This document shows, in pieces, positions 53,836 through 64,000 of a stretch of DNA of 64,000 nucleotides (position 1 is the stretch's first letter; every line of letters starts with the position of its first letter). A model generated the notes under the pieces. It ran no database searches, was not told where the DNA came from, and saw only the letters and a program-made list of their open reading frames with translations. This DNA is from Dama dama. Lineage: Eukaryota > Chordata > Mammalia > Artiodactyla > Cervidae. The stretch spans positions 2,790,001 through 2,854,000 of the forward strand of contig NC_083714.1 of assembly GCF_033118175.1 (NCBI RefSeq). Direction: 5' to 3'. A program made the translations under genes and the position numbers.

Positions 53836-56800
53836 TTGAGACAGTGATCTTGGGTTTTCTCTGGAGTGCCATCAAGGAAATCACGGCTCCTTTCACGTTT
53901 AATGTGGAACACGGAATTGCTCTGCACGCAGTGCAGGGGAATCGGGCCTCATCTCGCGGCGAGGGGGAAGTCTCATGGTTTTTCTCGAGTTGCGGCTGGA
54001 ACCTTCGGTATATTCTCGAGTTACGACGGGGAGGGCCCTTCCAGAAATGTGTTTGTTCAGCGACGTCAGGACTCCTGCCTAGGTGCGAGGGACACCTCGG
54101 GATTCTCCTCGAGTCTTGGCATGGCAATTGGGACGCCTCTCCACGTGAGGCGGGAGACCCAGGGTCCCTTTCCACGTGCCACAGGGATCCTGGGACTCCT
54201 ATCCATTTTCAAGAAGGGTCAGGCATCTTCTCCTTTGGAAGCATTGATCTCCGCGGACCTCTCGAGTTTTCAAAGGATGTGAGGCCTCCGGTCGCGATGA
54301 GGCGGAGAACTCGGTCTTTCTCTGTGATCTCCACAGGGGATGCAGACATCCCTTCTTCTTGGGAGATACAAGACGAGCCTGCATTCAACTCACTGTTGGG
54401 ATATCCGGCCTTACTTTGAGTCAGAGCATCTCGGTGTCCATTCCACTTGAGGCCACAAACTCAGGGGCCCTCTCACATACCTGTAGTTGAGAGAAGCCTC
54501 CTCCTGAGGTGCTTGTGGAAAGTTGGTATTCCTCTTGAGTCTAAGCCAGGGACTAAGCTCTCATCTCGAATTGATTTGGGGTTCACGGAGCACTTTCGTG
54601 TTGCTCTAGTGACCTCAGGATCCCGCTAGACTTGAGACAGTGATCTTGGGTTTTCTCTGGAGTGCCATCAAGGAAATCAAGGCTCCTTTCACGTTTGATG
54701 TGGAACACGGAATTGCTCTGCATGCAGTGCAGGGGAATCGGGCCTCAACTCACGGCGAGGGGGAAATCTCATGGTTTTTCTTGAGTTGCGGCCGGAATCT
54801 GGGGTATATTCTCGAGTAACGACGGGGAGGGCCCTTCTAGACACGTGTTTGTTCAGCGACATCAGGACTCCTGCCTAGGTGCGAGGGACACCTCGGGATT
54901 CTCCTCGAGTCTTGGCATGGTAATTGGGACGCGTCTGCACATGAGGTGGGAGACCCAGGGTCCCTTTCCACGTGCCACAGGGATCCTGGGACTCCTATCC
55001 ATTTTCAAGAGGAGTCAGGCATCGTCTACTTTGGAAGCATTGATCTCCGCGGACCTCTCGAGTTTTCAAAGGATGTGAAGTCTCCGCTCGCGATGAGGCG
55101 GATAATTAGGTCTTTCTCTGTGGTCTCCACAGGGGATTCAGACAACCCTTCGTCTTGGGAGATGCCAGACGAGCCTGCATTCACTTCACTGCAGGGATAT
55201 CCGGCCTTACTTCGAGTCAGAGCATCTCGGTGTCCATTCCACTTGAGGCCACAAACTCAGGGTCCCTCTCACCTACCTGTAGCTGAGAGAAGCCTCCTCT
55301 TGAGGTGCTTGTGGAAAGTTGGTATTCCTCTTGAGTCGAAGCCAGGGACTAAGCTCTCATCTCGAGTTGATTTGGGGTCCACGGAGCCCTTTCGTGTTGC
55401 TCCAGTGACCTCAGGATCCCTCTAGACTTGAGACAGTGATCTTGGGTTTTCTCTGGAGTGCCATCAAGGAAATCAAGGCTCCTTTCATTTTTGAGGTGGA
55501 ATACGGAATTGCTCTGCACGCAGTGCAGGGGAATCGGGCCTCATCTCGCGGCGAGGGGAAAGTCTCATGGTTTTTCTCGAGTTGCGGCCGGAACCTGGGG
55601 TATATTCTCGAGTTACGACGGGGAGGGCCCTTCCAGACACGTGTTTGTTCAGCGACCTCAGGACACCTGCCTAGGTGCGAGGGACACCTCGGGATTCTCC
55701 TCGAGTCTTGGCATGGCAATTGGGACGCGTCTCCACGTGAGGCGGGAGAAGAAGTGTCCCTTTCCACGTGCCACACGGATCCTGGGACTCCTATCCATTT
55801 TCAAGAGGAGTCAGGCATTGTCTCCTTTGGAAGCATTGATGTCTGCAGACCTCTCGAGTTTTGAAAGGATATGATGCCTCCGGTTGCGTTGAGGTGGATG
55901 ACTAGGTCTTTCTCTGTGGTCTCCACAGGGGATTCAGACAACCCTTCGTCTTGGGAGATGAAAGGCGAGCCTGCATTCAATTCACTGCAGGGATATCCGG
56001 CCTTACTTCGAGTCAGAGCATCTCGGGGTCCATTCCACTTGAGGCCACAAACTCAGGGTCCCTCTCACATACCTGTAGCTGAGAGAAGCCTCCTCTTGAG
56101 GTGCTTGTGGAAAGTTGCTATTCCTCTTGAGTCGAAGCCCGGGACTAAGCTCTCATCTCGAGTTGATTTGGGGTCCACGGAGCCCTTTCGTGTTGCTCCA
56201 GTGACCTCAGGATCCCTCTAGACTTGAGACAGTGATCTTGGGTTTTCTCTGGAGTGCCATCAAGGAAATCAAGGCTCCTTTCACGTTTGATGTGGAACAC
56301 GGAATTGTTCTGCACGCAGTGCATTGGAATCGGGCCTCATCCAGCGGCGAGGGGAAGTCTCATGGTTTTTCTCGAGTTGTAGCCGGAAACTGGGTTATAT
56401 TCTCGAGTTACGACGGGGAGGGCCCTTCCACACACGTGTTTGTTCAGCGACGTCAGGACTCCGGCCTAGGTGCGAGGGACACCTCGGGATTCTCCTCGAG
56501 TCTTGGCATGGCAATTGGGACGCGTCTCCACGTGAGGCGGGAGACCCAGTGTCCCTTTCCACGTGCCACAGTGATCCTGGGACTCCTATCCATTTTCCAG
56601 AGGAGTCAGGCATCGTCTCCTTTGGAAGCATTGATCTCTGCACACCTCTCGAGTTTTCAAAGGATGTGAGGCCTCCGGTCACGATGAGACGGAGGACTAG
56701 GTCTTTCTCTGTGGTCTCCACAGGGGATTCAGACATCCCTTCGTCTGGGAGATGCAAGACAAGCTTGCATTCAATTCACTGCAGGGATATCCGGCCTTAC

Positions 56801-59699
56801 TTCGAGTCAGAGCATCTCGGTGTCCATTCCACTTGAGGCCACAAACTCAGGGTACCTCTCACATACATGTAGCTGAGAGAAGCCTCCTCTTGAGGTGCTT
56901 TTGGAAACTTGGTATTCCTCTTGAATCGAAGCCAGGGACTAAGCTCTCATCTCGAGTTGATTTGGGGTCCACGGAGCCCTTTCGTGTTGCTCCAGTGACC
57001 TCAGGATCCCTCTAGACTTGAGACAGTGATCTTGGGTATTCTCTGGAGTGCCATCAAGGAAATCAAGGCTCCTTTCACGTTTGAAGTGGAACACGGATTG
57101 CTCTTCACGCAGTGGAGGGGAATCGGGTCTCATCTCGCGGCAAGGGGGATGTCTCATGGTTTTTCTCAAGTTGCGGCCGAAACCTGGGGTATATTCTCGA
57201 GTTACGACGGGGAGGGCCCTTCCAGACACGTGTTGGTTCAGCGTCGTCAGGACTCCTGCCTAGGTGCGAGGGAAACCTCGGGATTCTCCTCGAGTCTTGG
57301 CATGGCAATTGGGACGCGTCTCCACGTGAGGCGGGAGACCCAGGGTCCCTTTCCACGTGCCACACGGATCCTGGGACTCCTATCCATTTTCAAGAGGAGT
57401 CAGGCATCGTCTCCTTTGGAAGCATTGATCTCCGCGGACCGCTCGAGTTTTCAAAGGATGTGAGGCCTCCGGTCGCGATGAGGCGGAGAACTCGGTCTTT
57501 CTATGTGGTCTCCACAGGGGATTCAGACATCCCTTCGTCTTGGGAGATGCAAGAAGAGCCTGCATTCAATCCACTGCAGGGATATCCGGCCTTACTTCGA
57601 GTCAGAGCATCTCGGTGTCCAGTCCACTTGAGGCCACAAACTCAGGGTCCCTCTCACATACCTGTAGCTGAGAGAAGCCTCCTCTTGAGGTGCTTGTGGA
57701 AAGTTGGTATTCCTCTTGAGTGGAAGCCAGGGACTAAGCTCTCATCTCGAGTTGATTTGGGGTTCACAGAGCCCTTTCGTGTTGCTCCAGTGACCTCAGG
57801 ATCCCTCTAGACTTGAGACAGTGAACTTGGGTTTTCTCTGGAGTGCCCTCAAGGAAATCAAGGCTCCTTTAACGTTTGATGTGGAAAACGGAATTGCTCT
57901 GCACGCAGTGCAGGGGAATCGGGCCTCATCTCGCGGCGAGGGGGAAGTCTCATTGTTTTTCTCGAGTTGCGGCCGGAACCTGGGGTATATTCTCGAGTTA
58001 CGACGGGGAGGGCCCTTCCAGACATGTGTTTGTTCAGCGACGTCAGGACTCCTGCCTAGGTGCGAGGGACACCTCGGGATTCTCCTCGAGTCTTGGCATG
58101 GCAATTGGGACGCGTCTCCACGTGAGGCGGGAGACCCAGTGTCCCTTTCCACGTGCCACAGGGATCCTGGGACTCCTATCCATTTTCAAGAAGAGTCAGG
58201 CATCTTCTCCTTTGCAAGCATTGATCTCCGCGGACCTCTCGAGTTTTCAAAGAATGTGAGGCCTCCGGTCTCGATGAGGCGGAGAACTAGGTCTTTCTCT
58301 GTGGTCTCCACAGCGGATTCAGACAACCCTTCGTCTTGGGAGAAGCAAGACGAGCCTGCATTCAATTCACTGCAGGGATATCCGGCCTTACTTCGAGTCA
58401 GAGCATCTCGGTGTCCATTCCACTTGAGGCCACAAACTCAGGGTCCCTCTCACATACCTGTAGCTGAGAGAAGCCTCCTCTTGAGGTGCTTGTGGAAAGT
58501 TGGTATTCCTCTTGAGTCGAAGCTAGGGACTAAGCTCTCATCTCGAGTTGATTTGGGGTCCACGGAGCCCTTTCATGTTGCTCCAGTGACCTCAGGATCC
58601 CTCTAGACTTGAGACAGTGATCTTGGGTATTTTCTGGAGTGCCATCAAGGAAATCAAGGCTACTTTCACGTCTGATGTGGAACACGGAATTGCTCTGCAT
58701 GCAGTGCAGGGGAATCTGGCCTCAACTCGTGGCGAGGGGGAAATCTCATGGTTTTTCACGAGTTGCGGCCGGATCTTGGGGTATATTCTCGAGTTACAAT
58801 GGGGAGGGCCCTTCCAGACACGTGTTTGTTCAGCGACGTCAGGACTCCTGCCTAGGAGCGAGGGACACCTCGGGATTCTCCTCGAGTCTTGGCATGGCAA
58901 TTGGGACGCGTCTCCACGTGAGGCGGGAGACCCAGTGTCCCTTTCCACGTGCCACAGGGATCCTGGGACTCCTATCCATTTTCAATAGGAGTCAGGCATC
59001 GTCTCCTTTGGAAGCATTGATCTCCGCGGACCTCTCGAGTTTTCAAAGGATGTGAGGCCTCCGGTCGCGATGAGGCGGAGAAGTCGGTCTTTCTCTGAGG
59101 TCTCCACAGGGGATTCAGACATCCCTTCGTCTTGGGAGATGCAAGACGAGCCTGCATTCAATTCACTGCAGGGATATCCGGCCTTACTTTGAGTCAGAGC
59201 ATCTCGGTGTCCATTCCACTTGAGGCCACAAACTCAGGGGCCCTTTCACATACCTGTAGTTGAGAGAAGCCTCCTCCTGAGGTGCTTGTGGAAAGTTGGT
59301 ATTCCTCTTGAGTCTAAGCCAGGGACTAAGCTATCATGTCGAGTTGATTTGGGGTTCACGGAGCACTTTCATGTTGCTCCAGTGACCTCAGGATCCCTCT
59401 AGACTTGAGACAGTGATCTAGGGTTTTCTCTAGAGTGCCAACAAGGAAATCAAGGCTCCTTTCACGTTTGATGTGGAACACGGAATTGCTCTGCATGCAG
59501 TGCAGGGGAATCTGGCCTCAACTCGCGGCGAGGGGGAAATCTCATGGTTTTTCACGAGTTGCGGCCGGATCCTGGGGTATATTCTCGAGTTACAATGGGG
59601 AGGGCCCTTCCAGACACGTGTTTGTTCAGCGACGTCAGGACTCCTGCCTAGGTGCGAGGGACACCTCGGGATTCTCCTCGAGTCTTGGCATGGCAATTG

Positions 59700-60110
59700 G
59701 GACGCGTCTCCACATGAGTCGGGAGACCCAGGGTCCCTTTCCACGTGCCACAGGGATCCTGGGACTCCTATCCATTTTCAAGAAGAGTCAGGCATCTTCT
59801 CCTTTGGAAGCATTGATCTCCGCGGACATCTCGAGTTTTCAAAGGATGTGAGGCCTCCGGTCTCGATGAGGTGGAGAACGAGGTCTTTCTCTGTGGTCTC
59901 CACAGGGGATTCAGACAACCCTTCGTCTTGGGAGATGTAAGGCGAGCCTGCATTCAATTCACTGCAGGGATTTCCGGCCTTACTTCGAGTCAGAGCATCT
60001 CGGTGTCCATTCCACTTGAGGCCACAAACTCAGGGTCCCTCTCACATACCTGTAGCTGAGAGAAGCCTCCTCTTGAGGTGCTTGTGGAAAGTTGATATTC
60101 CTCTTGAGTC
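59700..60110 (+). repeat. Variant tract shared with 61,292-61,702 (two-monomer step)
   Basis: A run of private variants occurs here and again exactly 1,592 bp later: CATGAGTCGGGAG, AAGAAGAGTCAGGCATCTTC, GACATCTCGAG, GGTGGAGAACGAGG, GATGTAAGGCGAGCC, GATTTCCGGCC and GTTGATATTCC. The intervening monomer lacks most of them. The step is 2 x 796, indicating a local dimeric higher-order unit or a conversion tract. Confidence 0.75.
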
Positions 60111-61291
60111 GAAGCCAGGGACTAAGCTCTCATCTCGAGTTGATTTGGGGTCCACGGAGCCCTTTCGTGTTGCTCCAGGGACCTCAGGATCCCTCTAGAC
60201 TTGAGACAGTGATCTTGGGTTTTCTGTGGAGTGCCATCAAGGAAATCAAGGCTCCTTTCACGTTTGATGTGGAACAAGGAATTGCTCTGCACGCAGTGGA
60301 GGGGAATCGCGTCTCATCTCGCGGCAAGGGGGATGTGTCTTGGTTTTTCTCAAGTTGCGGCCGAAACCTGGGGTATATTCTCGAGTTACGACGGGGAGGG
60401 CCCTTCCAGACACGTGTTTGTTCAGCGACGTCAGGACTCCTGCCTAGGTGCGAGGGACACCTCGGGATTCTCCTCGAGTCTTGGCATGGCAATTGGGACG
60501 CGTCTCCACGTGAGGCGGGAGACCCAGGGTCCCTTTCCACGTGCCACAGGGATCCTGGGACCCCTATCCATTTTCAAGAAGAGTCAGGCATCTTCTCCTT
60601 TGGAAGCATTGATCTCCGCCGACCTCTCGAGTTTTCAAAGGATGTGAGGCCTATGGTCTCGATGAGGCGGAGAAGGAGGTCTTTCTCTGTGGTCTCCACA
60701 GGGGATTCAGACAACCCTTCGTCTTGGGAGATGCAAGACGAGCCTGCATTCAATTCACTGCAGGGATATCCGGCCTTACTTCGAGTCAGAGCATCTCGGT
60801 GTCCATTCCACTTGAGGCCACAAACTCAGGGTCCCTCTCACATACCTGTAGCTGAGAGAAGCCTCCTCTTGAGGTGCTTGTGGAAAGTTGGTATTCCTCT
60901 TGAGTCGAAGCCAGGGACTAAGCTCTCATCTCGAGTTGATTTGGGGTCCACGGAGCCCTTTCGTGTTGCTCCAGTGACCTCAGGATCGCTCTAGACTTGA
61001 GACAGTGATCTTGGGTTTTCTCTGGAGTGCCATCAAGGATATCAAGGCTCCTTTAACGTTTGATGTAGAACACGGAATTGCTCTGCATGCAGTGCAGGGG
61101 AATCGGGCCTCATCTTGCGGCGAGGGGGAAGTCTCATGGTTTTTCTCGAGTTGCGGCCGGAACCTGGGGTATATTCTCGAGTTACGACGGGGAGGGCCCT
61201 TCCAGACACGTGTTTGTTCAGCGACGTCAGGACTCCTGCCTAGGTGCGAGGGACACCTCGGAATTCTCCTCGAGTCTTGGCATGGCAATTG

Positions 61292-61702
61292 GGACGCGTC
61301 TCCACATGAGTCGGGAGACCCAGGGTCCCTTTCCACGTGCCACAGGGATCCTGGGACTCCTATCCATTTTCAAGAAGAGTCAGGCATCTTCTCCTTTGGA
61401 AGCATTGATCTCCGCGGACATCTCGAGTTTTCAAAGGATGTGAGGCCTCCGGTCTCGATGAGGTGGAGAACGAGGTCTTTCTCTGTGGTCTCCACAAGGG
61501 ATTCAGACAACCCTTCGTCTTGGGAGATGTAAGGCGAGCCTGCATTCAATTCACTGCAGGGATTTCCGGCCTTACTTCGAGTCAGAGCATCTCGGTGTCC
61601 ATTCCACTTGAGGCCACAAACTCAGGGTCCCTCTCACATACCTGTAGCTGAGAGAAGCCTCCTCTTGAGGTGCTTGTGGAAAGTTGATATTCCTCTTGAG
61701 TC
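61292..61702 (+). repeat. Second copy of the two-monomer-step variant tract
   Basis: It carries the same ordered private variants as 59,700-60,110. Upstream of ~61,290 the two monomers diverge in diagnostic sites: the ACAATGGGG variant at ~59,594 is absent at the equivalent position near 61,190. The shared tract is therefore shorter than a monomer. Confidence 0.75.
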
Positions 61703-64000
61703 GAAGCCAGGGACTAAGCTCTCATCTCGAGTTGATTTGGGGTCCACGGAGCCCTTTCTTGTTGCTCCAGTGACCTCAGGATCCCTCTAGACTTGAGACA
61801 GTGATCTTGGGTTTTCTCTGGAGTGCCATCAAGGAAATCAAGGCTCCTTTCACGTTTGATGTGGAACACACAATTGCTCTGCATGCAGTGCAGGGGAATC
61901 GGGCCTCATGTCGGGGCGAGGGGAAGTCTCATGGTTTTTCTCGAGTTGCGGCCGGCACCTGGGGTATATTCTCGATTTAAGACGGGGAGGGCCCTTCCAG
62001 ACACGTGTTTGTTCAGCGACGTAAGGACTCCAGCCTAGGTGCGAGGGACACCTCGGGATTCACCTCGAGTCTTGGCATGGCAATTGGGACGCGTCTCCAC
62101 GTGAGGGGGGAGACCCAGGGTCCCTTTCCACGTGCCACAGGGATCCTGGGACTCCTATCCATTTTCAAGAGGAGTCAGGCATCGTCTCCTTTGGAAGCAT
62201 TGATCTCCGCGGACCTCTCGAGTTTCCAAAGGATGTGAGGCCTCCGGTCGCGATGAGGCGGAGGACTAGGTCTTTCTCTGTGGTCTCCACAGGGAATTCA
62301 GACATCCCTTCGTTTTGGGAGATGCAACACAAGCCTGCATTCAATTCACTGCAGGGATATCCGGCCTTACTTCGAGTCAGAGCATCTCTTTCTCCATTCC
62401 ACTTGAGGCCACAAACTCAGGGTCCCTCTCACATACCTGTAGCTGAGAGAAGCCTCCTCTTGAGGTGCTTGTGGAAAGTTGGTATTCCTCTTGATTCGAA
62501 GCCAGGGACTCCGCTCTCATCTCGAGTTGATTTGGGGTCCACGGAGCCCTTTCATGTTGCTCCAGTGACCTCAGGATCCCTCTAGACTTGAGACAGTGAT
62601 CTTGGGTTTTCTCTGGAGTGCCATCAAGGAAATCAAGGCTCCTTTCACGTTTGATGTGGAACACGGAATTGCTCTGCACGCAGTGCAGGGGAATCGGGCC
62701 TCATCTCGCGGCGAGGGGGAAGTCTCATGGTTTTTCTCGAGTTGAGGCCGGAACCTGGGGTATATTCTCGAGTTACGACAGGGAGGGCCCTTCCAGACAC
62801 GTGTTTGTTCAGCGACTTCAGGACTCCTGCCTAGGTGCGAGGGACACCTCGGGATTCTCCTCGAGTCTTGGCATGGCAATTGGGACGCGTCTCCACGTGA
62901 GGCGGGAGACCCCGGGTCCCTTTCGACGTGCCACAGGGATCCTGGGACTCCTATCCATTTTCAAGAGGAGTCAGGCATCATCTCCTTTGGAAGCATTGAT
63001 CTCCGCGGACTTCTCGAGTTTTCAAAGGATGTGAGGCCTCCGTTCGCTTTGAGGCGGAGGACTAGGTCTTTCTCTGGGGTCTCCACAGGGGATTCAGACA
63101 ACCCTTCGTCTTGGGAGATGCAAGACGAGCCTGCCTTCAATACACTGCAGGAATATCCGGCCTTACTTCGAGTCAGAGCATCTCGGTGTCCATTCCACTT
63201 GAGGCCACAAACTCAGGTTCCCTCTCACATACCTGTAGCTGAGAGAAGCCTCCTCTTGAGATGCTTGTGGAAACTTGGTATTCCTCTTGAGTCGAAGCCA
63301 GGGACTAAGCTCTCATCTCGAGTTGATTTGGGGTCCACGGAGCCCTTTCGTGTTGCTCCAATGACCTCAGGATCCCTCTAGACTTGAGACAGTGATCTTG
63401 GCTTTTCTCTGGAGTGCCATCAAGGAAATCAAGGCTCCTTTCACGTTTGATGTGGAACACGGAATTGCTCTGCACGCAGTGCAGGGGAATCGGGCCTCAT
63501 CTCGCGGCAAGGGGGAAGTCTCATGGTTTTTCTCGAGTTGCGGCCGGAACATGGGGTATATTCTCGAGTTACGACGGGGAGGGCCCTTCCATACACGTGT
63601 TTGTTCAGCGACGTCAGGACTCCTGCCTAGGTGCGAGGGACACCTCGGGATTCTCCTCGAGTCTCGGCATGGCAATTGGGACGCGTCTCCACGTGAGGCG
63701 GGAGACCCAGGGTCCCTTTCCACGTGCCACAGGGATCCTGGGACTACTATCCATTTTCAAGAGGAGTCAGGCATCGTCTCTTTTGGAAATATTGATTTCC
63801 GCAGACCTCTCGAGTTTTCAAAGGATGTGAGGCCTCCGGTCGCATTGAGGCGGAGGACTAGGTCTTTCTCTGTGGTCTCCACAGGGTATTCAGACATCCC
63901 TTCGTCTTGGGAGATGCAAGACGAGCCTGCATTCAATTCACTGCAGGGATATCCAGCCTTACTTCGAGGCAGAGCATCTCGGTGTCCTTTCCACTTGAGG

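Larger units (their letters stand above)
50105..64000 (+). repeat. Ruminant satellite I array, right part (~796-bp monomer)
   Basis: The array resumes at the GGAATTGCTCTGC phase and runs to the window edge. CTCTAGAC-type landmarks end at 50,824; 51,620; 52,416; 53,212; 53,835; 54,631; 55,427; 56,223; 57,017; 57,812; 58,608; 59,404; 60,200; 60,996; 61,792; 62,587 and 63,383. Spacing is 794-796 bp except for one 623-bp interval. Orientation matches the left part. Several variants link monomers on both sides of the L1, e.g. GGTACCTC at 41,258 and 56,842, and CCTTTCATTTTTGA at 40,681 and 55,481, so both parts belong to one array. Nothing other than satellite is visible. Confidence 0.93.

Noticed and set aside
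33636..64000. Many 60-300 codon frames on both strands of satellite I
   Set aside because: They recur at the same monomer positions in every unit, shift frame from unit to unit and are often broken. They match no protein family I know.
33687..64000. Possible CENP-B box in satellite I (CTTCGTCTTGGGAGATGC, TTTCGTGTTGCTCC)
   Set aside because: Both begin with TTCG, but they lack the required central A and the CGGG half of NTTCGNNNNANNCGGGN. No match was seen on either strand by eye; a pattern search would settle it.
1..64000. Host protein-coding genes, tRNA, rRNA or other RNA genes
   Set aside because: Every part of the window is accounted for by two satellite families and one L1. I saw no exon-like, tRNA-like or rRNA-like sequence.

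Overview
This is a mammalian heterochromatin window with no host genes. It looks like the (peri)centromere of a ruminant. The evidence is a ~796-bp tandem satellite that I recognise as ruminant satellite I, plus one LINE-1 whose ORF1 and ORF2 proteins are of ruminant type. The ~0.8-kb monomer fits what is generally known of deer (Cervidae, e.g. muntjac-type 0.8 kb satellite I) better than cattle (~1.4 kb), with sheep and goat (~0.82 kb) as the near alternative. The species assignment is an inference.

Layout. (1) Positions 1-33,686 are an unbroken array of a short, purine-rich, head-to-tail repeat of about 28 bp that I cannot match to a named satellite. It has two subfamilies. From 1 to ~12,480 the units form a ~113-bp tetramer (one 29-bp and three 28-bp unit types), with 1.04-1.15 kb repeats superimposed. 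From ~12,480 to 33,686 the units are nearer a single 28-bp consensus, with patchy segmental duplications of 80 bp to 1.6 kb and some related segments 4-6 kb apart. (2) At ~33,687 the array switches abruptly, with only a few bases of shared sequence, to satellite I. Satellite I runs 33,687-43,390 and resumes 50,105-64,000; spacing is 794-797 bp except for one 623-bp truncated monomer. (3) A ~6.7-kb LINE-1 on the minus strand (43,391-50,104) interrupts satellite I. It has a poly(A) tail, 3' UTR, intact ORF2 (1272 codons), a 51-bp spacer, intact ORF1 (308 codons) and a GC-rich 5' UTR ending in three 19-bp repeats.

The only real coding sequences are the two L1 ORFs. ORF1p is the RNA-binding chaperone and ORF2p the endonuclease/reverse transcriptase of the same retrotransposition particle. 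All other long open frames are by-products of satellite composition. The minus strand of the 28-bp array is stop-poor in all three frames, and because 28 is not a multiple of 3 it reads as a 28-residue hydrophobic peptide repeat.

The points most worth a second look are: the 33.7-kb 28-bp satellite and its layered organisation; its sharp junction with satellite I; an apparently intact, hence young, L1 inside centromeric satellite; and the L1 flanks, which have the layout of a ~297-bp target-site duplication but differ by about 15 bases. Block boundaries and mismatch counts here were made by eye.
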